A stretch of DNA of 64,000 nt from Collinsella ureilytica (lineage in GTDB: Bacteria > Actinomycetota > Coriobacteriia > Coriobacteriales > Coriobacteriaceae). Location of the stretch: positions 248,001-312,000 of the forward strand of contig NZ_JAIMFO010000005.1 in assembly GCF_019795105.1 (NCBI RefSeq), in the 5' to 3' direction. The position numbers were made by a program, and so were the translations under genes. This document shows, in pieces, positions 53,364 to 62,333 of this stretch. The notes beneath the pieces were generated by a model, which saw nothing but the letters and a program-made list of their open reading frames with translations, was not told where the DNA came from and ran no database searches. The first letter of the stretch is position 1. Each line of letters begins with the position of its first letter.

Positions 53364-55094
53364 CTAATGTCTAAAGTGACGGACGCCGGTGAACACCATG
53401 GCGATCCCGTGCTCATCGCAAGCTGCAATGCACTCGTCATCGCGCTTAGACCCACCCGGCTGAATAATGGCCGTCACGTCATGCTCTGCGAGCACATCAA
53501 CGTTATCCCTGAACGGGAAGAAGGCATCACTTGCGCACACAAAACCTGAGGCCTCAACACCCATCCGCTCACATGTGTCCTCGGCGCGTGTGCACGCGAG
53601 CAAGGCAGAATCTACGCGGTTCGGCTGGCCTGGCCCCATGCCAACGCCTGCCTGATCCTTCGCAATGAGAATGGCGTTGCTTTTCACACCCTTGCACACG
53701 CGCCAAGCAAAGAGCAGGTCGGCAAGCTCGGAATCGGTGGGCTGGCGCTTCGTTGGAACCGAGAAATTTGCCACATCCTCATCCACACGGTCGACGGTTT
53801 GCACGAGCATGCCACCATCTACCGAGCGAAACTCCATCTCAGTCGGGGTGTCTACCCCGCCGGTGGCAAGCACACGCAAGTTCTGGCGGCGCTTCAAGCG
53901 CTCAAGCGCCTCGGGCGTATAAGACGGAGCGATCAGGACCTCGACAAACTGCTTATTTACATCGGCAAAATGCTCAACCAGCTCGAGTGGAACCTCGCGA
54001 TTGCATGCAATGATGCCACCAAAGGCACTCTTGGGATCGCATGCAAACGCCCGGTCATACGCTGTTGTAATGTCGGGCGCAACCGCACTGCCACAGGGAT
54101 TTTGATGCTTTAAAACCACGCAGGCTGGCTCGTTAAACTCCCGCACCAAAGCCCATGCAGCATCGGTGTCGAGCAAGTTGTTGTACGAGAGCTCTTTGCC
54201 TTGGATCTGGTGAGCAGAGGCGAGCGAATGCGCAGAAGCTCCGGGGAGCCGATAAAACGCTGCCGTTTGATGAGGATTCTCACCGTAGCGCAGCTCCTGC
54301 TGCATCGTCAGCGAGAGCGTGAGCTCAGCTGCCGGAGCGGCTGCCCAAGCAGCAGCGTCAAGCGAACTGTCGGCGGCCGGAGCTGCAACGGCAGCGGAAG
54401 CCGAAGCACTGTCAACGCTACAAGCCGCATGCTCAGTCCCAATACCCGTGCAACAAGATGCCGTAGTCGCAGCACTTGCATCCGCCTGCTCAAGCTGTTC
54501 TGCCAGATACGAAGCGATTGCCGCATCATAGGCAGCAGTGCGCGCATACACCTTTGCCTGCAGCTGCCGCCGCGTTGCAAGCTGAGTTGCACCGGCATAC
54601 TTTGCCATTTCAGCAAGGACGCGCGTGTAATCTGCCGGATCAACCACAACAGTCACCGCATCGGCATTCTTAGCCGCAGAGCGCAGCATCGAAGGGCCGC
54701 CAATATCAATATGTTCAATTGCATCAGCAAAGCTGGTAGTGGGGTCAGCAACCGTGCGTTCAAACTCATAGAGATTTACCGCTACTAGGTCAATCAGGCC
54801 AATCTCATGCTCGCGCACCTGCTCCATATGAGCGGGCAGATCACGGCGAGCTAAGAGTCCACCGTGCACCTTGGGATGCAAGGTTTTTACGCGCCCGTCC
54901 ATCATCTCTGGAAAGCCCGTAAACTCCTCAATCGGAACAACAGGAATCCCGGCCTCAATAAGCACGCGGGCGGTGCCGCCAGTTGAGACAATCTCTACCC
55001 CATGAGCCTCTACCAGCTCACGAGCAAAGTCCACCACGCCCGTCTTGTCCGTCACCGAGATCAGAGCGCGCCTGATCCGAGCATCCTGCGCCAT
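53364..55094 (-). CDS. purH: Bifunctional AICAR formyltransferase / IMP cyclohydrolase
   Basis: 576 residues. Catalyses the last two steps of IMP synthesis. The N-terminal MGS-like cyclohydrolase domain (1-200) has ALISVTDKTGVVDFAREL, STGGTARVL and GRVKTLHPKVHGGLLARR. The formyltransferase domain begins near LRYGENPHQTAAFY with the catalytic KHQNPCG. An Ala/Ser/Thr/Cys-rich insertion at residues ~203-257 separates the domains and is absent from ordinary ~510-residue PurH. TAGGAGGG precedes the ATG at 55094. Confidence 0.96.
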   Translation of the reverse strand: MAQDARIRRALISVTDKTGVVDFARELVEAHGVEIVSTGGTARVLIEAGIPVVPIEEFTGFPEMMDGRVKTLHPKVHGGLLARRDLPAHMEQVREHEIGLIDLVAVNLYEFERTVADPTTSFADAIEHIDIGGPSMLRSAAKNADAVTVVVDPADYTRVLAEMAKYAGATQLATRRQLQAKVYARTAAYDAAIASYLAEQLEQADASAATTASCCTGIGTEHAACSVDSASASAAVAAPAADSSLDAAAWAAAPAAELTLSLTMQQELRYGENPHQTAAFYRLPGASAHSLASAHQIQGKELSYNNLLDTDAAWALVREFNEPACVVLKHQNPCGSAVAPDITTAYDRAFACDPKSAFGGIIACNREVPLELVEHFADVNKQFVEVLIAPSYTPEALERLKRRQNLRVLATGGVDTPTEMEFRSVDGGMLVQTVDRVDEDVANFSVPTKRQPTDSELADLLFAWRVCKGVKSNAILIAKDQAGVGMGPGQPNRVDSALLACTRAEDTCERMGVEASGFVCASDAFFPFRDNVDVLAEHDVTAIIQPGGSKRDDECIAACDEHGIAMVFTGVRHFRH

Positions 55095-55301
55095 AGTCCC
55101 TCCTAGATCTGGAATTATATGAGTCCTGCGATCGGCCAAACCCCATATCCTGCCATGCTATATGTTCAGCAAAGTCCAATGCCTTGCTAAGCATTATGCA
55201 CAGGCAAGCTATGCGGCCAACCAATCGTTGTGCCCAGTCATACCTCACCAATGTAGCGCACTTAGCTCGCTCGCGGATGCAAAGCTAAAAGGATACAAAG
55301 T

Positions 55302-57317
55302 CTAAAACGTTCCTCCGCCGCCTCCGCCAGCGCCGCCGCCTCCACCACCGGAAAAGCCGCCGCCAAAACCACCTCCGGAGCTGTCTAGGCTCCCCGCCAA
55401 GGCCGACATGCTGAGAGAGCGACCCATATCTCCAGCCTCAGACAAGGGAGAAGATAGTGAGCCGTGACTCGTAAGCAACCACCACGTGGGATACACATCT
55501 CCGTAAGAATCTGCAAACTCGGCAGGAGTTGCCGCTGCTAGCTCCTCAAGGACGCGCTCAGAGACTCCAAGCGCAACAGCAAGCACGAGCAATTTATTCC
55601 AGAGCACCACATCTCCTGGAACTGCTTCTCCCAGACGCGTGAAGTCTTCAAACCAACGCTTAAGTGCCTCACACTTTGCCACCAGCTCAGCACCCTCAGC
55701 AGAGTAGCGCTTAAAATGGGAGCAAACTATCATACCTACCAGCACAAACGGTATGCCGAGCAAGGGCCAGGGGCTTTCGAGAATCGCGCAGGCTCCAACG
55801 ATAAGCATGCCGCAAAACACCGAGGCAATGATGCCTAAGATTCGCCCAGCCATTCCCGTACTCTTCACATAGTTCGTGATTGTTAGCTCAACTTCTACCG
55901 CATCAACAAAGGAACTCCAACGCTCGCTTGCACCTCTGCTATCTTCTTCTTGTGCTTCGCGAATCTCACTAAATGACAGACCATGCTCGTACTCGTCCAA
56001 CCCGCGGGTATATACGATCAGCCCAGCTCGATCTATACGGTTTTGAAGCGACTGATACTTATTCGAATCCACGCTCAGCAGATAGTCTTCATCAATACGC
56101 TCTTTGCCCAGAAAACCATGTGTGACCTTCTTGGTCTTAGTGATAGAAATAACCCTATCTTCGTTCAACTTCATAAGCGTTGCCACGAGCGCGCGATCCG
56201 TAACCGAATTTTCCGCCATGAGTGCAGAAATAACGGCAGGGTGATCATCGGATGGAACGTCTCTAAAATAGGTCTCTTGAAAAATTGGCTTTTGCTGCTT
56301 TACTGCACGCCTGGCCACCAGAGCAATAATGCAAAAGATAACCGACGCCGCGATAGCTCCACCTGTAAGCATGTAAGAGAGTATCCGCGCTTGTTCACGC
56401 TTCTCGTTTGCCTGCTGTGCCCAACGCGCTTCGTCTTTGAGCACCTGGTCTGTTCGATCTTCTGCCTGCCCAGATAAGATTGGCACCCAGGCGGTTGGAA
56501 AGAGCACGCGTGCTTCGGCAAAGGTACCGCTCAGCACCTTTGGCGCAGTAAAGAGGACGCGAGGGCCTTCGGCAGAATCTGGCTCAGGCATGACGGTGCC
56601 GTCTAACGGACCATGACCCCAGGCGCGGAAATTTGCCTGGTCATCTCCTGTATGCGCAAACACGCCCGATGAGGCTGCACCGGCAAAGGTAATGCTCAAT
56701 CTTACGTCTTCTGCATCTTGCTGCCAGTCGGAGCCGATGAACTTCCAATAGAGCTCAGCAGTGTCCTTCCACGCCATAACCGCACCCGTCAAGGTATACG
56801 ACACTTCAAAAGCTGCGGATGTATCTGACTCATGCGGCGAAAAGACTTTAAGGGTGAGCTCGCCGTCTTCTTGCACCGTATAGACCCCGTGGTCTCCTGG
56901 GTACGCCTCAGTTACACGCTGATACGCCGTCCCTGCTGTGTTGTCAGCAGCTGACGTGCTGGAGGTGCCAGCTCCGGGCGCGTCTGACGTGGAAGAGGTG
57001 CCAGCTGCGCCGGATGAGGTGCCCGCGCTAGCTGCGCCGCTCGCATCATTCGCGCCAGCAAGGTCGCGTACTGACGTAATCGCAACTGATACGTTTTCAT
57101 GCTGTTCGTTTTGACCAAGCGGGATCTTCCAAAAGACCCCATTCACATCGTCAGAGAAGCGAAAGACTCGGCGCTCACGAACGTGCAAGCTACCGTCAGG
57201 CTGTACCACAGCAGCAATGTCTACCTGCGGCATTTCAAAATTTCTGGCAAAAGCGGGAACAGGCAAGCCAAGCACCAGCGCCAGAGTGGCAATCAAAACA
57301 AACACACGCGTTCGCAT
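55302..57317 (-). CDS. DUF2207 membrane protein with Gly-rich C-terminus
   Basis: 671 residues. Signal peptide MRTRVFVLIATLALVLGLPVPAFA, then an extracellular DUF2207 domain (VDIAAVVQPDGSLHVRERRVFRFSDDVNGVFWKIPLG). A Ser/Ala/Thr/Gly-rich insertion lies near residues 105-140. One membrane segment follows near 335 and a pair near 515-555. The C-terminus ends in GGGFGGGFSGGGGGGAGG, as in many family members. Function of the family is unknown. AAAGGCG lies before the ATG at 57317. Confidence 0.88.
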   Translation of the reverse strand: MRTRVFVLIATLALVLGLPVPAFARNFEMPQVDIAAVVQPDGSLHVRERRVFRFSDDVNGVFWKIPLGQNEQHENVSVAITSVRDLAGANDASGAASAGTSSGAAGTSSTSDAPGAGTSSTSAADNTAGTAYQRVTEAYPGDHGVYTVQEDGELTLKVFSPHESDTSAAFEVSYTLTGAVMAWKDTAELYWKFIGSDWQQDAEDVRLSITFAGAASSGVFAHTGDDQANFRAWGHGPLDGTVMPEPDSAEGPRVLFTAPKVLSGTFAEARVLFPTAWVPILSGQAEDRTDQVLKDEARWAQQANEKREQARILSYMLTGGAIAASVIFCIIALVARRAVKQQKPIFQETYFRDVPSDDHPAVISALMAENSVTDRALVATLMKLNEDRVISITKTKKVTHGFLGKERIDEDYLLSVDSNKYQSLQNRIDRAGLIVYTRGLDEYEHGLSFSEIREAQEEDSRGASERWSSFVDAVEVELTITNYVKSTGMAGRILGIIASVFCGMLIVGACAILESPWPLLGIPFVLVGMIVCSHFKRYSAEGAELVAKCEALKRWFEDFTRLGEAVPGDVVLWNKLLVLAVALGVSERVLEELAAATPAEFADSYGDVYPTWWLLTSHGSLSSPLSEAGDMGRSLSMSALAGSLDSSGGGFGGGFSGGGGGGAGGGGGGTF

Positions 57318-57833
57318 AGAAGCGCCTTTCGTCGGAACGGATTGCCTTCCATTGTAGCGAGACGTACCGAGGATGCATGCGAGTGTCCGCATCTGATCCA
57401 GACCTTACGGAGTGACCTACTACTTACAAACGCGCCGACCTGCTCCACATGCAACAATGATGTCTATCGTGACTCTCACCGTTTGCTGGATAGCTTCTCG
57501 CATCCGAGGGGCTCTCTACTACTTTTCTGTCAGCTCATCTTGGTTTTCTGCCCCTTATGGCTGATCTGCCGCCTGTCTGCTTGCGCTTGCTCTCGTGGTA
57601 GCTACGTTTACTCTCCTGGCAGCTGTGCTTACTCTCGTGGTGGTTGCGTTTGCTCTCTTGATGGCTGCACTTACTCTCGTAATAACTGCGCTTACTCTCG
57701 TGGTAGCTACGTTTACTCTCCTGGCAGCTGTGCTTACTCGCGTGGTGGTTTCGCTTCTAACGCTCGCTACGCCTTTTCTACCCTTCCGAGCAGATGATCT
57801 TGATCATCTGCTTCTAGTTTTCTTGCGAGCCAC
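57318..57833. other. Intergenic region with 21-bp array
   Basis: 516 bases between gluQ and the DUF2207 gene; the right half is a tandem array (57582-57749). Long plus-strand frames here are by-products of the array. Confidence 0.6.
57582..57749. repeat. 21-bp tandem repeat array, eight units
   Basis: Eight contiguous 21-base units of consensus TGCGCTTACTCTCGTGGTAGC. Units 1-3 and 6-8 form two nearly identical 63-base blocks 105 bases apart, showing block duplication. Confidence 0.93.
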
Positions 57834-58793
57834 CTACTCTCGTGGCGGCTCGGGAGCAACAATATCTTGACGATGCTGTCGAATAAGATCCCACGAAAAC
57901 GATAATGCAAGCTCGTCTGCGGTACGTGGCTCATAAGCTGCCGTAAGCCCCACGGTATACGCAAGCCAGCCCAGTAAACGCTCGGGAGTTTCAAAACGCT
58001 CGCGAAGCGCCTCCATATCGCGATCGCGATCTCGCTTGGAAAGCCGACGGCCATCCTTTGCCGTTAGCAGCGGAATATGAGCGTAAGTGGGCTCGGGCAA
58101 GCTCAGCAAACGCTGGAGATAGATTTGGCGCGGAACGGATGTCAGCAGATCCCGACCACGCACGATCTCGGTTATGCCCATCTCGGCATCGTCCACTACC
58201 ACTGCAAGCTGATAGGCAAAGATGCCATCACTTCTTTTGATGAGAAAGTCTCCGCAGGTCATAGCCAGATTCTCACTACGGCTGCCAAAGACGCGATCCT
58301 GAAATGCGATGGTAGCAGCAGGATCATCTTCATCTGGGACAATCAGGCGCATGGCAGGTGGCCGGGTATGAGAGCGCTTCGATATCTCTGCGTCAGAAAA
58401 CTTGCGGCAGGTTCCTGGATAGATCGGCGTGCCATCCGATACATGCGGGGCCGATGCCGCATGCAGCTCGGCTCGCGTACAAAAGCAAGGATAGAGCAGT
58501 CCCTTCGCCTGCAGCTCTCGCTCCGTCTCACGGTAGATATCTTGTCGATCTCGCTGATAAACCGGGTTTCCGTCCCATGTAAGCCCAAGCCATTCTAGAT
58601 CTGACAGCAACAAACTTGTCCAACGCGGATCTTCTGCTCGAGTATCTAAGTTCTCAATTCTCAAATGCACAAGACCGTTTTGTGAGCGTGCCGACAGCCA
58701 CGCAATTAAAAAGGCATAGATGTTCCCGAGATGCATCCGCCCTGTTGGGGAAGGCGCAAGTCGGCCAACCACTCTGCCTGTTCGATTTGTCAT
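57834..58793 (-). CDS. gluQ: Glutamyl-Q tRNA(Asp) synthetase
   Basis: 319 residues. A truncated GluRS-like enzyme that attaches glutamate to the queuosine of tRNA(Asp). HIGH-like motif APSPTGRMHLGNIYAFL; a zinc site from CFCTRAE and YPGTCR near residues 102-130; KMSKS-like RRLSKRDRDRDME. It lacks the anticodon-binding domain, which separates it from GltX. AAGGTGG lies before the ATG at 58793. The usual partner dksA is not adjacent. Confidence 0.92.
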   Translation of the reverse strand: MTNRTGRVVGRLAPSPTGRMHLGNIYAFLIAWLSARSQNGLVHLRIENLDTRAEDPRWTSLLLSDLEWLGLTWDGNPVYQRDRQDIYRETERELQAKGLLYPCFCTRAELHAASAPHVSDGTPIYPGTCRKFSDAEISKRSHTRPPAMRLIVPDEDDPAATIAFQDRVFGSRSENLAMTCGDFLIKRSDGIFAYQLAVVVDDAEMGITEIVRGRDLLTSVPRQIYLQRLLSLPEPTYAHIPLLTAKDGRRLSKRDRDRDMEALRERFETPERLLGWLAYTVGLTAAYEPRTADELALSFSWDLIRQHRQDIVAPEPPRE

Positions 58794-58805
58794 CCGTATT
58801 TCCAC

Positions 58806-58857
58806 CTTACGTATCCGCCTCACGTATCCGCCTTACGTGTCCGCCTTACGTGTCCGC
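58806..58857. repeat. 13-bp tandem array
   Basis: Four units of CTTACGTRTCCGC stand immediately upstream of the gluQ ribosome binding site, so copy number could alter its leader. Confidence 0.9.
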
Positions 58858-58979
58858 CTATGAGAAAGCTACCGTGAACGCCGACTGCAAGCCAGCTTAC
58901 TACTATGCTTGGCTGCTTTGTCATGCGCATATCCAAGCACGCAGAACTCTATACAGCCCTCTACGACCTGCTTTTACGA

Positions 58980-59074
58980 CATAGGGGGTTACTATTAGTA
59001 CATTTATTGCCCGACAAGCACAGATTTGACGCGAGGTGCGGGCAAAAATGCTCCTAACGACACCAAAATGCACG
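58980..59074 (+). repeat. Dispersed hairpin element, copy C
   Basis: Starts ATAGGGGGTTACTATTAGTA; contains TGCCC..GCAC pairing with GTGCGGGCA, and ends at CCAAAATGCACGC. About 85% like copy B by eye. Confidence 0.85.
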
Positions 59075-59123
59075 CTCTCATCCACGCGAGCCCAGGAGCA
59101 AGAAGGCGCAAATAGTGAAACGA

Positions 59124-59166
59124 GCAGAAAAAACGTGTGGTAACAGCGTTTGCCATTACCACACGT
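59124..59166 (-). terminator. Rho-independent terminator after InlB-repeat protein
   Basis: Minus strand: ACGTGTGGTAA (59156-59166) pairs perfectly with TTACCACACGT (59133-59143), followed by TTTTTCTGC. Confidence 0.92.
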
Positions 59167-59251
59167 CTTGTTCGGTTGCACTCATGTGTTTTTGAGTGCA
59201 TATGCTTAATAGCGAGGAGGAGCGCTGGCTACTCCTTGCTGCACATCTCGC

Positions 59252-61189
59252 TTACGAGAGGTGCCCCTTCTTGCGGCGAAGCACTGCAGCAGCTCCAAGA
59301 ACGAGTGCAGATACGCTAGCAATACCGCCTACCAGAGCAAGGCTTTGGTCTCCGGTCTGTGCAAGGCGACGCTTTGACTTGCTCTTTGTCTTAGTCGTCT
59401 TCGGGTCAGTCTTGCTTGGAACCTTCTCCCACTTGGCATAGATGGTCGTATCGGCCGTGATAGGTGCCTTGAAGTCGAAGGGAGTCTTCAGCTCTGCATC
59501 CTTGAACCAACCAGCAAAGGTGTGGTCGGCCTTAGTAGGAGCAGCAGGCTCTTGTGCGAGCTTACCTTCCTCAACGGTCTGAGCCTCGACTGCTGTGCCA
59601 CCGTTAACCTCGAAGGTCACGGTATAGGTCTTAAGAGCCGGAGCTGGAACCTTATCCCACTTGGCGTAGACGGTTGTGTCGGCGGTGATGGGAGCGGTGA
59701 AGTCGAAAGTATGCTCGAACGCTGCATCGGCAAACCAACCAGCAAAGGTATGGTCGTCCTTAGTAGGAGCAGCAGGCTCCTGTGCCTTGGCGCCTTCCTC
59801 GACGGTCTGAGCCAGAATAGGTGAGCCACCGTTGACCTCAAAGCTCACGGTGTACTTTGCCGGCAGTTTCTTAAAGCTTGCCGTATACAGCGCATCGGCC
59901 GTAACCTTTGTGTCGCCACTTGGCAGGGCAGGAGCCCAGGCATCAAACTCAAAGCCATCATTGGCCGCTGGCGTAGGCAGCGTGATCTGCTTAAACGGAG
60001 CATCCTTGCGCACTAAGAACGAAACGCCCGTCTTGTTTTGGCCAAAGCTGCCGTTTGCGGCGGTCTTAAAACCAACTACAACATAGTCTCCGCGAGTCAC
60101 AGGATGGGTCTTGTTGACCTTGAGGAGGGTCTCGGCAATGTTAGGATCGCCTGGGTCGGCAGGATTGTTCATATCAGTTGGCTCATACGGAATGACCATC
60201 GGAGCGGTCTTGATCGTATAGCTACCCACAGCAGAGCCAACTTTGTCGTTAGCATCCAGCCTGGCCATCATGGCATCGTATTTATCTAATTTGTCGACAC
60301 GTTCGCCTTGCTTATCATAAATTCCAGCAAATAAAAAGCCGTCTTTTATAGAATAAAACTTTTGATTCGTATAAGTTTCACCGGCTTTTTCTGCAGCAAC
60401 ACGATCAAACGCTTCCTCCGCATAAGACCAACGTTTCTGCAGTCCATTACCTACGAAATGCATATACACAGTAGGTAACGAAATAGACTCTACGCCATCA
60501 TCACCGGTGAACTGATATTTACGCGCAAAGACCGGCGTGATTACAAAATCAATCTCAGTCTCACTCACAACCCAAGACTGAATATTGTTTGCATCGTACT
60601 CTCTCCCATCAAAAATGCGATGAGGAGATTTAGTCAAGCTCTGCACAGACTGACCAACTACAAACTTGTATTGATCCTTATAGGCATCTTTGATCTTCAG
60701 CCTGCATGCACGAGTGATGCGGAATTCGTCAGAGTCATACCACCCGTTCTTAAGTGGCCATAATAGTGCATCTTTTGCAAATTTAAGCTGCGTATCCCTA
60801 CCGTCAACCGTCCAGTCGAGAATACGAGAGGTGTCCGGCACAAGCTCAAGGACACCCTCAACACCTGCACCTCCCCTTTGCGAGTCGGTATACACCGTAA
60901 AGTCTGACCACGTTGGCGCTAAGTCGTTCACGGTTTGACCAACAATTGGATAGAACGTGGTGAGATTATCTGCGGTAACAACGGGACGAATGCCGGTAAT
61001 TACCTTTTGCTCCTGATCGGGAACAGAGCCTAAAGCGGCGGCTTGAGCAGAAGCTTGCCCAGCAGCCTCTTCAGCATACGCCGCTGAAGTGAGAACAAGC
61101 GCCATAGCTGGAACCATCAACACACTCGCGACGATGGCAGTTATGAAGCGCCAACCCCCCCCCAGCTTGGTTTTAACAGCTGCGTTCAT
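59252..61189 (-). CDS. LAQTG wall-anchored surface protein with InlB B-repeats
   Basis: 645 residues. Signal peptide FITAIVASVLMVPAMALVLTSAAYA; a large N-terminal region of unknown fold; from ~residue 435 two InlB/Listeria-Bacteroides-type repeats (pattern YTVSFEVNGG...AQTVEEG...FAGWF.D...FDFTAPITADTTVYAKW) preceded by a partial one; then LAQTGD, a hydrophobic helix and RRKKGHLS for sortase anchoring. Probably an adhesin. A nine-G run at codons 9-12 (61155-61163) could switch the frame by slippage. Codons ~130-310 are more AT-rich than the rest, suggesting a mosaic gene. AAAGGAAC precedes the ATG. Confidence 0.88.
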   Translation of the reverse strand: MNAAVKTKLGGGWRFITAIVASVLMVPAMALVLTSAAYAEEAAGQASAQAAALGSVPDQEQKVITGIRPVVTADNLTTFYPIVGQTVNDLAPTWSDFTVYTDSQRGGAGVEGVLELVPDTSRILDWTVDGRDTQLKFAKDALLWPLKNGWYDSDEFRITRACRLKIKDAYKDQYKFVVGQSVQSLTKSPHRIFDGREYDANNIQSWVVSETEIDFVITPVFARKYQFTGDDGVESISLPTVYMHFVGNGLQKRWSYAEEAFDRVAAEKAGETYTNQKFYSIKDGFLFAGIYDKQGERVDKLDKYDAMMARLDANDKVGSAVGSYTIKTAPMVIPYEPTDMNNPADPGDPNIAETLLKVNKTHPVTRGDYVVVGFKTAANGSFGQNKTGVSFLVRKDAPFKQITLPTPAANDGFEFDAWAPALPSGDTKVTADALYTASFKKLPAKYTVSFEVNGGSPILAQTVEEGAKAQEPAAPTKDDHTFAGWFADAAFEHTFDFTAPITADTTVYAKWDKVPAPALKTYTVTFEVNGGTAVEAQTVEEGKLAQEPAAPTKADHTFAGWFKDAELKTPFDFKAPITADTTIYAKWEKVPSKTDPKTTKTKSKSKRRLAQTGDQSLALVGGIASVSALVLGAAAVLRRKKGHLS

Positions 61190-61659
61190 ATGGAGTTCCT
61201 TTCTCCACAGCGTGGTACGTGTCTACCAAACACAGACCTCGAGCCCACGGGAGCTCAAAACCAGATGCCCGATTTACAAACACTCGGAGTACGCACTGAC
61301 CACGCTCAGGAGCGCTGAGGGCGCGATCCTCTTGTAAGAGGCATCGTGCGTATGGTAGCTACTACGATTACTGCAGTTAAATACTGCCACGGGGTGTAAT
61401 CAAAAAGAGTTTTTTCAAATTAACTTTTCAGAATATAGGCAGGATTGCGAAGTGATATTCGGCAAGCGGCATGTTTATTCAGGTGGTCGTATTGCTATGC
61501 AACTCTCGTATTAAAAGACCTAAGAACGTGCTGGTGAACCATGGCAAAAGGGGCATCAACCTGCATTGATGCCCCTTGCAAAGACGCACGTGTCTTGTGA
61601 ATCACACGTACTCGAACGTGCCCTTATCGAACAGCTCAATATCCCCTACCCGGCAGAAC
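61190..61659. other. Intergenic region upstream of InlB-repeat protein
   Basis: 470 bases; AT-rich at 61380-61480, likely carrying the surface gene promoter, though no clear -35/-10 pair is seen. The ferritin terminator lies at 61546-61577. Confidence 0.5.
61546..61577 (-). terminator. Rho-independent terminator after ferritin
   Basis: Minus strand: AAGGGGCATCAA-TGCAGG-TTGATGCCCCTT followed by TTGCC. A perfect 12-pair stem with a short U-tract. Confidence 0.82.
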
Positions 61660-62178
61660 TTAGAGCGGAAGCGCGGTCATCTGCGTGTAGGTGCGCTCCA
61701 AATATTCACGATCCAAGCCATAGAGACCCTTGGGATCGCTACCAAAGAGCTCCATATTCGTAATCATGTCCCGGGCGTTTGCCTCTTCCTCGCCTTGCTC
61801 CTCCACAAACCAGTCGAGCATACGCATGGTGCGAATGTCTTTCGCCTCGCGCGCCACCTCATAGCATGCGTGGATGCAATCGGTAATATGGCGCTCATGC
61901 TCAAGGCCAGCCTTCAGGGGTTCTAAGTCATCTGAGAAAGACAGGTTAGGCTTGGCAATGGCCTCCATCGTGGGCACGTAATCGTTATCCAGCAAATAAC
62001 GGCGGATTGCCATGGCATGATCAAGCTCTTCCTTCACCTGAATCATGTACCAGTTCGCAAAGCCCTTGAGTCCGCGCTCCTCGTAATAGTCGGCAAAGGT
62101 GATATATAGATACGACGAATAGAGCTCCTCGTTAATTTGTTTCTCAAGCGCTTGCGCAACCTTCTCGTTCATAGACAT
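61660..62178 (-). CDS. Bacterial non-heme ferritin
   Basis: 172 residues, typical FtnA length. It oxidises Fe(II) and stores iron in a 24-subunit shell. Ferroxidase ligands appear in INEELYSSYLYITFADYYEERG (Glu near 17), VKEELDHAMAIRRYLLD (Glu and His near 50), EHERHITDCIHACYEVA (Glu near 94) and FVEEQGEEEANARDM. GGGAGAGG precedes the ATG at 62178; a second ATG lies two codons later. It ends at its own terminator. Confidence 0.95.
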   Translation of the reverse strand: MSMNEKVAQALEKQINEELYSSYLYITFADYYEERGLKGFANWYMIQVKEELDHAMAIRRYLLDNDYVPTMEAIAKPNLSFSDDLEPLKAGLEHERHITDCIHACYEVAREAKDIRTMRMLDWFVEEQGEEEANARDMITNMELFGSDPKGLYGLDREYLERTYTQMTALPL

Positions 62179-62333
62179 AGCCTCTCCCTTCGGGTTGACG
62201 AGATTCACCCACCATTGCATTACAGCCCTTATACCCAACGAGTCGAGCTATTCGCACGGCATTACGAGCGCTCCTCAAGATCACCCGGCGCTTAGGACGA
62301 ATTTCCGTACAATTTTGAGAGCGGAGGTTTGTT

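Larger units (their letters stand above)
58794..59251. other. Intergenic region gluQ to InlB-repeat protein
   Basis: 458 bases holding a 13-bp array (58806-58857), copy C of the dispersed element (58980-59074) and the surface protein terminator (59124-59166). No gene. Confidence 0.6.

Noticed and set aside
57099-57870. Plus-strand ORFs with Cys/Ser/Tyr or Val/Ala/Leu repeats
   Set aside because: They arise because the 21-bp array keeps frames open; no ribosome binding site, and they overlap the starts or ends of real minus-strand genes.
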